Source: Jiangella anatolica (lineage in GTDB: Bacteria; Actinomycetota; Actinomycetes; Jiangellales; Jiangellaceae). Taken from it: 37,468 nt of DNA. The position numbers and the translations under genes were made by a program. This document shows, one piece after another, positions 22,269-30,134 of the stretch; the first letter of the stretch is position 1, and every line of letters begins with the position of its first letter. The DNA is taken from the NCBI RefSeq assembly GCF_003236295.1, contig NZ_POTW01000067.1, positions 1 to 37,468 on the forward strand, in the 5' to 3' direction. The notes under the pieces were generated by a model. It did not search any database, had not been told where the DNA came from, and saw nothing but the letters and a program-made list of their open reading frames with translations.

Positions 22269-23512
22269 CGGACGACGCCTCGACTCCGTTGCTGGAGCCG
22301 CGCGACGGCCTTCCGGAGGTCATCACCGACAGTGAGACCCTGAAGGCCGTGATCGCGGCGTTCGCGGCCGCGACCGGGCCGGTCGCCGTCGACGCCGAGC
22401 GCGCCTCCGGGTACCGCTACGGGCACCGCGCCTACCTCATCCAGCTGCGCCGCGCCGGCGCCGGCACCGCGCTGATCGACCCGATCGCCGTCCCCGACCT
22501 GGCCGCGCTGGGCGCCGCGCTGTCCGGCGCCGAGTGGGTGCTGCACGCGGCGTCGCAGGATCTGGCCTGCCTCGCCGAGGTCGGCATGCGGCCGGCCCGG
22601 CTGTTCGACACCGAGCTGGCCGGACGGCTGCTGGGCCTGCCCCGCGTCGGTCTCGGCCCGCTGGTCGACAGCGTGCTCGGCTACGCCCTGGAGAAGGGCC
22701 ACTCGGCCGCCGACTGGTCCACCCGGCCGCTGCCGGAGGACTGGCTGCGCTACGCCGCCCTCGACGTCGAGCTGCTCATCGAGCTGCGCGACGCCCTGGA
22801 GGAGCGGCTGCGCGACGCCGGGAAGCTGGCCTGGGCGCACGAGGAGTTCGCCGCGATCGCGGCCGCGCCACAGCAGGAGCCGCGCGCCGACCCCTGGCGG
22901 CGCACGTCGGGTCTGCACCGGATCCGCGACCGCCGCCGCCTCGCCGTCGTCCGTCAGCTCTGGTACGCCCGCGACGAGCTGGCCCGGCAGCGCGACCTCT
23001 CCCCCGGCCGGGTGCTGCCCGACGCCGCGATCATCGAGGCCGCGCTGACGATGCCGACCAGCGCCGAGGCCATGTCGGCGATGCCGGTCTACCGGGGCCG
23101 GGCGCAGCGGCGCGAGCTGTCGCGCTGGTTCGGCGCGGTGGCCGATGCGCGCGCGCTGCCGGACAAGGAGCTGCCGCCGCAGACCGCCCCGTACGACGGT
23201 CCCCCGCCGCCCCGCGCCTGGGCGACGCGGCAGCCCGACGCGGCTGCGCGACTGGCGGCGGCGCGTGCCCGGGTCGGTGAGATCGCGGAGGCGCACGGGC
23301 TGCCGGTCGAGAACCTGCTCACGCCCGACACGCTGCGGCGGGCCGCCTGGCAGCCGCCGTCGCCTCTCTCGGCCGAGGCCGTCGGTGAGTTGTTCCGGGC
23401 TCGAGGTGCGCGGGAATGGCAGATCGCTCTGACGGCGGAGGCCGTGGCGGCGGCGTTCGCTGATCCTGTGGTGCCGGAGCCGCCTGCACCGCCAGCGCCG
23501 TCGTCGGCGTAG
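22265..23512 (+). CDS. rnd: Ribonuclease D (3'-5' exonuclease with HRDC domain)
   Basis: 415 residues. The DEDDy exonuclease site is complete: D43 and E45 (VDAERASG), D101 (ASQDLACL), and Y165xxxD169 (YAALD). HRDC-type helices follow (about 225-300). The enzyme trims 3' ends of tRNA precursors and other RNAs. It begins with a rare TTG that overlaps the DUF3000 stop. The stop codon TAG lies within a 15-bp tandem duplication (23506-23535), so the C-terminal end has probably changed recently. Confidence 0.94.
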   Translation: MTDDASTPLLEPRDGLPEVITDSETLKAVIAAFAAATGPVAVDAERASGYRYGHRAYLIQLRRAGAGTALIDPIAVPDLAALGAALSGAEWVLHAASQDLACLAEVGMRPARLFDTELAGRLLGLPRVGLGPLVDSVLGYALEKGHSAADWSTRPLPEDWLRYAALDVELLIELRDALEERLRDAGKLAWAHEEFAAIAAAPQQEPRADPWRRTSGLHRIRDRRRLAVVRQLWYARDELARQRDLSPGRVLPDAAIIEAALTMPTSAEAMSAMPVYRGRAQRRELSRWFGAVADARALPDKELPPQTAPYDGPPPPRAWATRQPDAAARLAAARARVGEIAEAHGLPVENLLTPDTLRRAAWQPPSPLSAEAVGELFRARGAREWQIALTAEAVAAAFADPVVPEPPAPPAPSSA

Positions 23513-23535
23513 CCGTCCTCGGCGTAGCCGTCCTC
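23506..23535 (+). repeat. 15-bp tandem duplication across the rnd stop codon
   Basis: GGCGTAGCCGTCCTC occurs twice head to tail (23506-23520, 23521-23535). Each copy contains a TAG in the rnd frame. The unit length is a multiple of three, so slippage at this spot would not shift the frame. Confidence 0.8.
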
Positions 23536-23848
23536 TGCGTGGGCCGGGCTACCGGTCGCTGGGTTCGCCGCGTTGGGCGGCCCCCTGCTGCTCCATTGTC
23601 GGGGGCGCGGGAGGCCGCCTCAAGCGGACCCTTTTGGCGCTTCGCGCGACGGGCGACCGCTTGACCCGGCCGCCCGCGCCCCCGGTACAGCAGCGTCAGG
23701 GGGCCGCCCCAAGAATGGCCCGGCCCTCAACTCCGCGCACCTCCAGCTCCGCTGGCCACCTCTGGTCGGCGGTGGGTGGCTACCGGGTCCGCTGTTGGTC
23801 CCGGTTCGCTGGCCGCTCACTGGTCCGGAAAGCGCTCGCCGTCACCGA
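23513..23848. other. Intergenic region between rnd and the FAD oxidoreductase
   Basis: No gene is supported here. It contains the second tandem copy after rnd, the large compound hairpin at 23575-23709, and about 140 bp (23710-23848) in which I see no further feature. The 60-nt palindrome follows directly. Confidence 0.6.
23575..23709. repeat. Large compound hairpin (~135 nt)
   Basis: Five nested stems pair in order. 23575-23587 (GGGCGGCCCCCTG) pairs with 23697-23709; CTGCT at 23588-23592 with 23689-23693; GGGGGCGCGGG at 23601-23611 with 23673-23683; GGCCG at 23613-23617 with 23667-23671; TCAAGCGG at 23620-23627 with 23657-23664. The tip is a small GCGC hairpin near 23637-23647. All 42 stem pairs are exact. 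Such a nested palindrome is unlikely by chance. It may be a dispersed intergenic repeat or a structured RNA, and could also terminate rnd. Confidence 0.75.
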
Positions 23849-23908
23849 TCCCATGATCATCAACCTTTTGCGTCGCCAGGACGACACAAAAGGTTGATGA
23901 TCATGGGA
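23849..23908. terminator. 60-nt palindrome, probable bidirectional terminator/repeat
   Basis: Left arm 23849-23870 and right arm 23887-23908 are perfect 22-bp inverted copies (TCCCATGATCATCAACCTTTTG). Four more pairs (23872-23875 with 23882-23885) follow after one mismatch, leaving a 6-nt loop. It lies 13 bp beyond the stop codon of the FAD oxidoreductase, so it can terminate that transcript. The T-run beside the stem serves only loosely as a U tract. The same 15-bp arm end occurs at 145-159, so it is a repeated element. Confidence 0.8.
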
Positions 23909-23921
23909 GCGGGCGGGGTGT

Positions 23922-25331
23922 TCAGGCGTCGCCGAAGGCGGAGCGCGCGAATCGTTCCCGGGCGACGGTCCACGCGTAGCGGTCGAACCGGCCGTCGTCG
24001 CGGATGGCGTCGACGGCGCCGTAGGCCATGAGGAGGGCCTGGTCGATGTTCTCCAGGACGAACAGGCCCTGCCGGCCGAGCGTCACCACGCGGCGGATCA
24101 TCCGGGCCCAGGTGTCGACGTCGCTGAGGTCGTGTTCGTAGCCGACCCGGTAGATCGGGTACGACTGGCCGATCCGGCGGCTCTCGACGTGGACCCGGTT
24201 CACCTTCGGCAGGCCCGTCAGCGCCAGCGTCTCGTCGACGAGGTCGGCGAGGGACTCGTCGTCCAGGCCCCACACGTCGTCGGTCATGGCGCAGGGGATC
24301 TCGGCGCACAGCACCGACCGGTCGGCCGGGTCGGCGGGGTTGTCGCGGTAGTTCGCCGGCTCGGAGATGCGGATCACCGGCGTGCGCGGGTCGGGGATGT
24401 CGTGGGAGTCGTGCGGGCTCCACCGGCCACCTTGATGGACGACGTAGACCAGCAGCATCGCGCGGTAGCGCAGCCGGGCCGACGACTCGATCGACGTCAG
24501 CGACGGGGCCGGGCGGGCGATGCGGGCCAGCACCGGCAGCGGCAGTGTCGAGAACACCAGCCCACCGGTGATGAGATCGCCGTCCTGGGTGGTGACCTCG
24601 ACCTCGTCCTCGGTGACGCGGACGCGGTCGACCTCGGCCTCGCAGCGGATCTCCACCCCCGCCGTCGTCGCGGCCTCGGCGAGCGCCTCGACCAGCTGGC
24701 CGAAGCCGGTGCGCGGGTAATAGTAGCCGCCACCGGTCGCCGACGTGGCACGAGTGCGGCTGCGGCGCAGCGCGCGAGCGGCGACCCGCCAGGTGCCGAG
24801 CCGGTCGGTCTGCCGGCGGGCCTGCTCGGCGCTGATCCGGTCGCCCGGCATGCCCCACAGCTTCTCGGCCATCGGCCCGTACACCGTCTCGTACAGCGCC
24901 GGCCCGACGCGGTTGCGCACCAGCCCGCCGTACGTGTCGCCCTCTTCGCGCCGGAACCGTGACACCGCGGTGTCGCGGGCGACCTTGGCGAGGAACGACG
25001 TCGGCAGCCGGCGGGCGACCTCGTCGGCCCGCAGCGGCAGGCCGAGCCACTGGTCGCCGACCCGGATGCGGCTGGTGCGCCGCCGCTGCTGCAGGTCGTC
25101 GCCGAGGAGCGCGCGCAGGTCGTGCAGGATCTCCGGCGGCGTGCCGCGGTCCAGCCGGTGCGAACCCTGGTCCACCCGCACGCCGCTCACCTCGAACGAC
25201 GCGGCCAGCCCGCCCACGTGGTCGGCCCGCTCCAGCAGCGCCACCTTCATGCCGCGCTGGGCAGCCCGCCACGCGGCGGCGAGCCCCGCGGGCCCGGCGC
25301 CGATCACGATGAGATCGTACGAGCCGGTCAT
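23922..25331 (-). CDS. FAD-dependent oxidoreductase (amine oxidase/UGM-like)
   Basis: This 469-residue flavoprotein has the N-terminal FAD motif VIGAGPAGLAAAWRAAQRG (9-27) and KVALLERADHVGGLAASFEV (29-48). Later segments RVDQGSHRLDRG, YGPMAEKLWGMPGDRIS and GGYYYPRTGFGQLVEALAEAA resemble the protoporphyrinogen oxidase / UDP-galactopyranose mutase-like branch. The substrate is not evident. It is not the heme-pathway enzyme, which is present at 18087-19514. TAGGCT (minus strand, 25347-25342) about 10 nt before the ATG is a likely -10. No gene is cotranscribed with it. Confidence 0.85.
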   Translation of the reverse strand: MTGSYDLIVIGAGPAGLAAAWRAAQRGMKVALLERADHVGGLAASFEVSGVRVDQGSHRLDRGTPPEILHDLRALLGDDLQQRRRTSRIRVGDQWLGLPLRADEVARRLPTSFLAKVARDTAVSRFRREEGDTYGGLVRNRVGPALYETVYGPMAEKLWGMPGDRISAEQARRQTDRLGTWRVAARALRRSRTRATSATGGGYYYPRTGFGQLVEALAEAATTAGVEIRCEAEVDRVRVTEDEVEVTTQDGDLITGGLVFSTLPLPVLARIARPAPSLTSIESSARLRYRAMLLVYVVHQGGRWSPHDSHDIPDPRTPVIRISEPANYRDNPADPADRSVLCAEIPCAMTDDVWGLDDESLADLVDETLALTGLPKVNRVHVESRRIGQSYPIYRVGYEHDLSDVDTWARMIRRVVTLGRQGLFVLENIDQALLMAYGAVDAIRDDGRFDRYAWTVARERFARSAFGDA

Positions 25332-25415
25332 GTGAAGGCTCAGCCTAACGACACCGGCGACCGCGACACGCCGTCACCCGCGCCGCAGCGCGTCACAGCC
25401 CAATAGCGTGACGCC

Positions 25416-26138
25416 ATGGTCACCGCCGACACCGCTCTCGTCGACGCCGTGCGGACGGCGTTGCGCGCGGCCGCCGATCCCGCGGCGGCCGAGCCGATGC
25501 GCGCCTACATGAAGTCCGCGATGCCGTTCCTCGGCGTCCCCAAGCCGGCCCGCTCGGCCGCGCTCAAGCCGGTCTTCTCGACGCACCAGCGCACGGACGA
25601 GGGCACCTGGCGGGCCACCGTCCTTGAGCTCTGGGACGGCGCGCGGTTCCGCGAGGAGCGCTACGCCGCCATCGCGTTCGCGCAGCTCAAGCCGTATGCC
25701 GGGTACGCGATGCAATCAAGCGCGCTCGGCCTCTACGACCACCTCGTCGTCACCGGCGCCTGGTGGGACCTCGTCGACGAGCTCGCCATCCGCTCGGTCG
25801 GCCCCGTGCTGCGCGCCCACCCCGCCGAGGCGACGCCCGTCATCCGCGGCTGGGCCCACGACGCCGATCTCTGGCGCCGTCGCACCGCGATCATCTGCCA
25901 GATCGGCTCGAAGGCCGGCACCGACGCCGACCTGCTCGCCGAGGCGATCGGCGCGAGCGTCCACGACAAGGAGTTCTTCCTGCGCAAGGGCATCGCCTGG
26001 GCGCTGCGCGAGTACGCCAAGACCGACCCGGCCTGGGTACGTGCCTTCGTCGCCGCGCACGAGGCCGAGCTGTCGCCGTTGTCACGCCGCGAGGCACTGC
26101 GTAACATCGACCCACCGAGTATTGTTACTCGTGGGTAG
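25416..26138 (+). CDS. DNA alkylation repair protein, AlkD-like
   Basis: 240-residue all-helical HEAT-repeat DNA glycosylase. Diagnostic segments are YMKSAMPFLGVPKPARSA (31-48), LVVTGAWWDLVDELAIRSVG (109-128; the WW.LVD lesion-contact region), DLWRRRTAIICQ (151-162) and FFLRKGIAWALREY (185-198). It removes positively charged 3-methyladenine and 7-methylguanine lesions. The ATG is 6 nt after TAGCGT (25404-25409), a likely leaderless promoter. Its stop codon lies within an inverted-repeat region before fadA. Confidence 0.9.
   Translation: MVTADTALVDAVRTALRAAADPAAAEPMRAYMKSAMPFLGVPKPARSAALKPVFSTHQRTDEGTWRATVLELWDGARFREERYAAIAFAQLKPYAGYAMQSSALGLYDHLVVTGAWWDLVDELAIRSVGPVLRAHPAEATPVIRGWAHDADLWRRRTAIICQIGSKAGTDADLLAEAIGASVHDKEFFLRKGIAWALREYAKTDPAWVRAFVAAHEAELSPLSRREALRNIDPPSIVTRG
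26111..26138 (+). promoter_or_regulatory. Inverted repeats upstream of fadAB (candidate operator)
   Basis: CGAGTA-TTGT-TACTCG (26116-26131) is a perfect inverted repeat. An overlapping near-palindrome TTACTCGTGGGTAG (26125-26138) contains TAC.CG..GGTA symmetry. They sit 22 nt before the fadA GTG and overlap the end of the alkD-like gene. A TetR-type repressor of fatty-acid degradation is a reasonable guess; a hairpin terminator for the upstream gene is the alternative. Confidence 0.45.
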
Positions 26139-26159
26139 CTTCGGACCGAGGAGGGTCAC

Positions 26160-27386
26160 GTGCCACGCTCCACCAGGCCTGTTCGCGACGTGCTGTTCGT
26201 CGACGGTGTGCGCACGCCGTTCGGCAAGGCCGGCCCCAAGGGCATGTACCACGAGACCCGCGCCGACGACCTCGTCATCAACTGCATCCGCGAGCTGCTG
26301 CGCCGCAATCCGGGCCTCCCGCCGGAGCGGGTCGACGACGTCGCGATCGCCGCGACCACGCAGCTCGGCGACCAGGGCCTGACCATCGGGCGGACGGCGG
26401 CGCTGCTGGCCGGGCTGCCCAAGTCGGTCCCCGGCTACGCGATCGACCGCATGTGCGCCGGCGCGATGACGGCCGTGACGACGACGGCCGGCGGTATCGC
26501 GTTCGGCGCCTACGACGTCGTCATCGCCGGCGGCGTCGAGCACATGGGCCGCCACCCGATGGGCGAGGGCGTCGACCCGAACCCGCGCATCCTCGCCGAG
26601 AAGCTCGTCGATCCGTCCGCGCTGGTCATGGGCAGCACCGCCGAGAACCTGCACGACCGCTTCCCGCACCTCACCAAGGAGCGCGCCGACGCGTTCGCCG
26701 CGGCCAGCCAGGCCAAGTACGCGAAGGCGGTCGCCGACGGGAAGGTCCAGCCCGACCTCGTCCCCGTCGCCACCCGCAGCGTCGAGCAGGGCTGGGGGCT
26801 GGCCACCGACGACGAGCCGCCGCGCCCGGGCACCACCGTCGACGACCTCGCCGGCCTCAAGACGCCGTTCCGCCCGCACGGCCGGGTCACCGCCGGCAAC
26901 TCGGCCGGACTGAACGACGGCGCCACCGCGGCGTTGCTGGTCAGCGACGAGGCCGCCGCGGAGTTCGGGCTGACGCCGAAGATGCGGCTGGTGTCGTACT
27001 CCTTCGCCGGCGTCGAGCCCGAGGTGATGGGCGTCGGCCCGGTCCCGGCGACGGAGAAGGCGCTGGCCAAGGCGGGCCTCAGCATCGACGACATCGGGCT
27101 GCTCGAGATCAACGAGGCGTTCGCCGTGCAGGTGCTGGCGTTCCTCGACCACTTCGGCATCGCCGACGACGACCCGCGCGTGAACCCGTACGGCGGGGCG
27201 ATCGCCGTCGGCCACCCGCTCGCGTCGTCCGGCGTCCGGCTGATGAACCAGCTGGCCCGCCAGTTCGAGGAGCGCCCCGAGGTCCGCTACGGCGTCACGA
27301 CCATGTGCATCGGCATCGGCATGGGCGGCACCGTCGTCTGGGAGAACCCGCACCACGCCGACTACACCCAGGAGGCCGCGGCCTGA
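26160..27386 (+). CDS. fadA: Acetyl-CoA C-acyltransferase (thiolase)
   Basis: 408 residues. Thiolase catalytic residues are all present: nucleophile C99 (DRMCAGAM), NEAF (318-321), H352 (GHPLASSG) and C383 (CIGIGMGG). It cleaves 3-ketoacyl-CoA to acetyl-CoA and a shortened acyl-CoA, the last step of beta-oxidation. GAGGAGGG lies 4 nt upstream of GTG 26160. The stop and the fadB start overlap (TGATG), so the two subunits are made together, probably as a trifunctional-enzyme-like complex. Confidence 0.96.
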   Translation: MPRSTRPVRDVLFVDGVRTPFGKAGPKGMYHETRADDLVINCIRELLRRNPGLPPERVDDVAIAATTQLGDQGLTIGRTAALLAGLPKSVPGYAIDRMCAGAMTAVTTTAGGIAFGAYDVVIAGGVEHMGRHPMGEGVDPNPRILAEKLVDPSALVMGSTAENLHDRFPHLTKERADAFAAASQAKYAKAVADGKVQPDLVPVATRSVEQGWGLATDDEPPRPGTTVDDLAGLKTPFRPHGRVTAGNSAGLNDGATAALLVSDEAAAEFGLTPKMRLVSYSFAGVEPEVMGVGPVPATEKALAKAGLSIDDIGLLEINEAFAVQVLAFLDHFGIADDDPRVNPYGGAIAVGHPLASSGVRLMNQLARQFEERPEVRYGVTTMCIGIGMGGTVVWENPHHADYTQEAAA

Positions 27387-29497
27387 TGACCACCACCGAT
27401 CTGGGCACCGTCTTCCCGGACGAGGTCGTGACGACTGCGCACGTTCGCGTCGTCTCGCTGCCGCTGGGCGCCGGCAAGGCGGCGCTCATCACGCTCGACA
27501 ACGGCCACGACCACACGAAGCCGAACACGCTCGGCCCGGCCACGCTGCTGGGGCTGGAGAAGGCGATCGACGCCGCGTACGCCGAGCCGGGCATCGTCGC
27601 CGTCGCCGTCACCGGCAAGCCGTTCATCCTGGCCGCCGGCGCCGACCTCAAGGGCATGGCGCTGGTGACGCAGCGGCCGCAGGCGCTCGCCCTGGGCCAG
27701 CTCGGGCACCGGGTCTTCGGCAAGCTCGCCAATGGGCCGGTGCCGACGTTCGCGCTGATCAACGGCCTGGCGCTGGGCGGCGGGCTGGAGATAGCGCTTC
27801 ACTGCACCTACCGGACGGTATCGACGGCGGCGCAGGGCATCGCGCTGCCCGAGGTGTTCCTCGGCCTGGTCCCCGGCTGGGGCGGGGCGTGGCTGCTGCC
27901 GAACCTCATCGGCGCGGACAAGGCGGTCACCGTCATCGTCGAGAACGCGCTCAACCAGAACCGCATGCTGCGCGGCCCGCAGGTCGCCCAGCTCGGCATC
28001 GCCGACGCCGCGTTCGACGGCGCCGACTTCATCGAGCGGTCGCTGCACTGGGTGGCGCAGGTCGTGCGCGGCGACGTCGTCGTGTCGCGGCCCGAGGTCG
28101 ACCGGTCATCGGAGGCGTGGGACGCCGCCGTCGCACGTGGCCGCGCGATCGCGGACGGACGGCTGCACGGCGCGACGCCGGCGCCGTACCGCGCGCTGGA
28201 CCTCATCGCCGCCGCGCGCACCGTCAGCCGCGAGGAGGGCTTCGCCGCCGAGGACGAGGCGCTCGGCGACCTCATCATGGGCGACGACCTGCGCGCCGGC
28301 GTCTACGCGTTCGACCTCACCCAGCGGCGCGCCAAGCGGCCGGCCGGCGCGCCGGACAAGTCGCTGGCCCGGCCGGTGACGAAGGTCGGCATCGTCGGCG
28401 CCGGGCTGATGGCCAGCCAGCTGGCGCTGCTGTTCGTCCGCCGGCTCGAGGTGCCCGTCGTGCTCACCGACCTCGACGCCGAGCGGGTCGAGAAGGGCGT
28501 CGGCTGGGTGCACGCCGAGATCGACAAGCTCGCGGCCAAGGGCCGGCTCTCCCCCGACGCCCGCAACAGGCTGACCGCGCTGGTCACGGGGTCGACGGAC
28601 AAGGCGGTCTTCGCCGACGCCGACTTCGTCATCGAGGCCGTGTTCGAGGAGATGAAGGTCAAGCAGCAGGTCTTCGCCGACCTCGAGGCCGTCGTCTCCC
28701 CCGAGTGCGTGCTCGCCACCAACACCTCGTCGCTGTCGGTCACCGAGATGGCGTCGCGGCTGCGGCATCCGGAGCGGGTCGTCGGGTTCCACTTCTTCAA
28801 CCCGGTGGCGGTGCTGCCGCTGGTCGAGGTGGTCCGGGCGACGCAGACCGACGACCCGACTCTGGCCACGGCGTTCGCGGTCGGCAAGACGCTGAAGAAG
28901 TCGTGCGTGCTGGTCAAGGACGCGCCGGCGTTCGTCGTCAACCGGCTCCTGACCCGGTTCATCGGCGAGATCACCCGCGCCGCCGACGAGGGCACGCCGC
29001 TCGACGTCGCCGACAACGCGCTGGCGCCGCTCGGGCTGCCGATGACGCCGTTCGTGCTGCTGCAACTGGTCGGCCCGGCCGTCGCCCTGCACGTCGCCGA
29101 GACCCTGCACGACGCGTACCCGGAGCGGTTCCCGGTGTCTGAGAACCTGCGCCGGCTGGTCGCGGCGGGCAAGCCCGGCATCTGGTCGTGGAACGAGCAG
29201 GGCAAGCCCTACCTCGACGACTCGACCGCGGCGCTGTTCGAGCAGGGCCCGACGGCGCTCAGCGCCGACGAGGTGCGGGAGCGGGCCCTCGCCGCGGTCG
29301 CCGAGGAGGTCCGCATCATGCTCGACGAGGGCGTGGTCGCCGATGCGCAGGACGTCGACCTGTGCATGCTGCTCGGCGCCGGCTGGCCGTTCCACCTGGG
29401 CGGGATCACGCCGTACCTGGACCGCAGCGGGGTCGCCGAGCGCGCCGCCGGCGGGCGGTTCCTGCCACCCGGCGTCGCCAGCGTCGTCCGCGCCTGA
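27386..29497 (+). CDS. fadB: Multifunctional 3-hydroxyacyl-CoA dehydrogenase/enoyl-CoA hydratase
   Basis: 703 residues from ATG 27386. The crotonase domain (about 15-270) shows the oxyanion-hole segments AAGADLKGM (near 82-90) and NGLALGGGLEIAL, with the glutamate in LPEVFLGLVPGWGG. The NAD-binding domain starts at 334 with VGIVGAGLMASQLA; HFFNPVAVLPLVEVV (from H469) is the dehydrogenase signature, and the C-terminal helical domain ends near 690. It hydrates enoyl-CoA and oxidises the 3-hydroxy product for FadA. The MASQ version of the glycine loop (not MGAG) is seen in actinobacterial members. Confidence 0.96.
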   Translation: MTTTDLGTVFPDEVVTTAHVRVVSLPLGAGKAALITLDNGHDHTKPNTLGPATLLGLEKAIDAAYAEPGIVAVAVTGKPFILAAGADLKGMALVTQRPQALALGQLGHRVFGKLANGPVPTFALINGLALGGGLEIALHCTYRTVSTAAQGIALPEVFLGLVPGWGGAWLLPNLIGADKAVTVIVENALNQNRMLRGPQVAQLGIADAAFDGADFIERSLHWVAQVVRGDVVVSRPEVDRSSEAWDAAVARGRAIADGRLHGATPAPYRALDLIAAARTVSREEGFAAEDEALGDLIMGDDLRAGVYAFDLTQRRAKRPAGAPDKSLARPVTKVGIVGAGLMASQLALLFVRRLEVPVVLTDLDAERVEKGVGWVHAEIDKLAAKGRLSPDARNRLTALVTGSTDKAVFADADFVIEAVFEEMKVKQQVFADLEAVVSPECVLATNTSSLSVTEMASRLRHPERVVGFHFFNPVAVLPLVEVVRATQTDDPTLATAFAVGKTLKKSCVLVKDAPAFVVNRLLTRFIGEITRAADEGTPLDVADNALAPLGLPMTPFVLLQLVGPAVALHVAETLHDAYPERFPVSENLRRLVAAGKPGIWSWNEQGKPYLDDSTAALFEQGPTALSADEVRERALAAVAEEVRIMLDEGVVADAQDVDLCMLLGAGWPFHLGGITPYLDRSGVAERAAGGRFLPPGVASVVRA

Positions 29498-29600
29498 CCG
29501 AAGCCCGCAGGCCGGCCACCATCGGATGCGCCGCTCGCAGAGCAGGGTGCGGCGAGGCCGGCTGTGGCCCGGCGCTCCGCCCGAGGTCGCGGGCGGCGAG

Positions 29601-29789
29601 ACTGCGATCGTCATTCGCTCAGCGTTGGTGTCCGTACTCGCGACGCTCGGGGTTCGGCAGCGTGCCGTCGTCGTGCTGCGGTACTACTGCGACCTCTCCG
29701 ACGAGCAGATCGCCGAGATCCTCGGGTGCAGCCCGCGGACCGTGCGTAGCCAGGCGTCGCGCGCCCCCCTCGCCCGGCTGCGTGCGACA
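29601..29789 (+). pseudogene. Remnant of a SigE-family ECF sigma factor (region 4 only)
   Basis: The frame reads SALVSVLATLGVRQRAVVVL, then RYYCDLSDEQIAEILGC and SPRTVRSQASRAPLARLRA. This is sigma region 4 of the SigE group, with the helix-turn-helix intact. No region 2 or start codon is found upstream, where the sequence runs into unrelated text, and downstream the frame turns into arginine/proline-rich nonsense. It is a truncated gene. The intact pair at 16183-17381 is of the same family. Confidence 0.75.
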
Positions 29790-29941
29790 GCGGCGGGCGT
29801 TGCTCGTCGCCGTCCCCGGCGTCGCCTGGCAGCCGCGGGCGGGGCGGCGGACCGGCCGGTGGCGAGCCGGTTGCCCGCGCCGCCGGTTCGCTGCCGCCGC
29901 CGGCCCTTCCCCTGCTCACCCAACGCACACAGCCGGAGACG

Positions 29942-30112
29942 ATGATGCTGGCGAACGCCTCCGGCATCGTCACTGTCGCCGGGAACGGCTGCCTGAGCCT
30001 CGACGTCCGTGACCGCGCGCTCACGTCACTGTCCGGTCAGCCGGCCGGCTCTGACGAGTGCGCCCTCGGCGAGGGTTCGGTGTTCCTCGCGCAGGGACCG
30101 GTCGAGGAGCTG
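29942..30112 (+). pseudogene. Coding-like remnant downstream of the sigma remnant
   Basis: From ATG 29942 the frame reads ANASGIVTVAGNGCLSLDV, continuing to about VEELTG near 30118. The T.V.GNGCLSLD pattern resembles the external domain of small proteins that often follow SigE-type sigma genes. No signal peptide or membrane segment remains. It is probably the tail of the former partner gene, but this is inference from weak similarity. Confidence 0.3.
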
Positions 30113-30134
30113 ACGGGGCCGACGGCCCGCCGTC

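Larger units (their letters stand above)
29498..30134. other. Decayed region between fadB and the AI-2E permease gene
   Basis: This 637-bp stretch has no intact gene. It contains a sigma-factor region-4 remnant (29601-29789) and a second coding-like remnant after 29942. The rest has mixed codon signals and frameshifts. No terminator with a clear stem was found after fadB. Confidence 0.6.
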
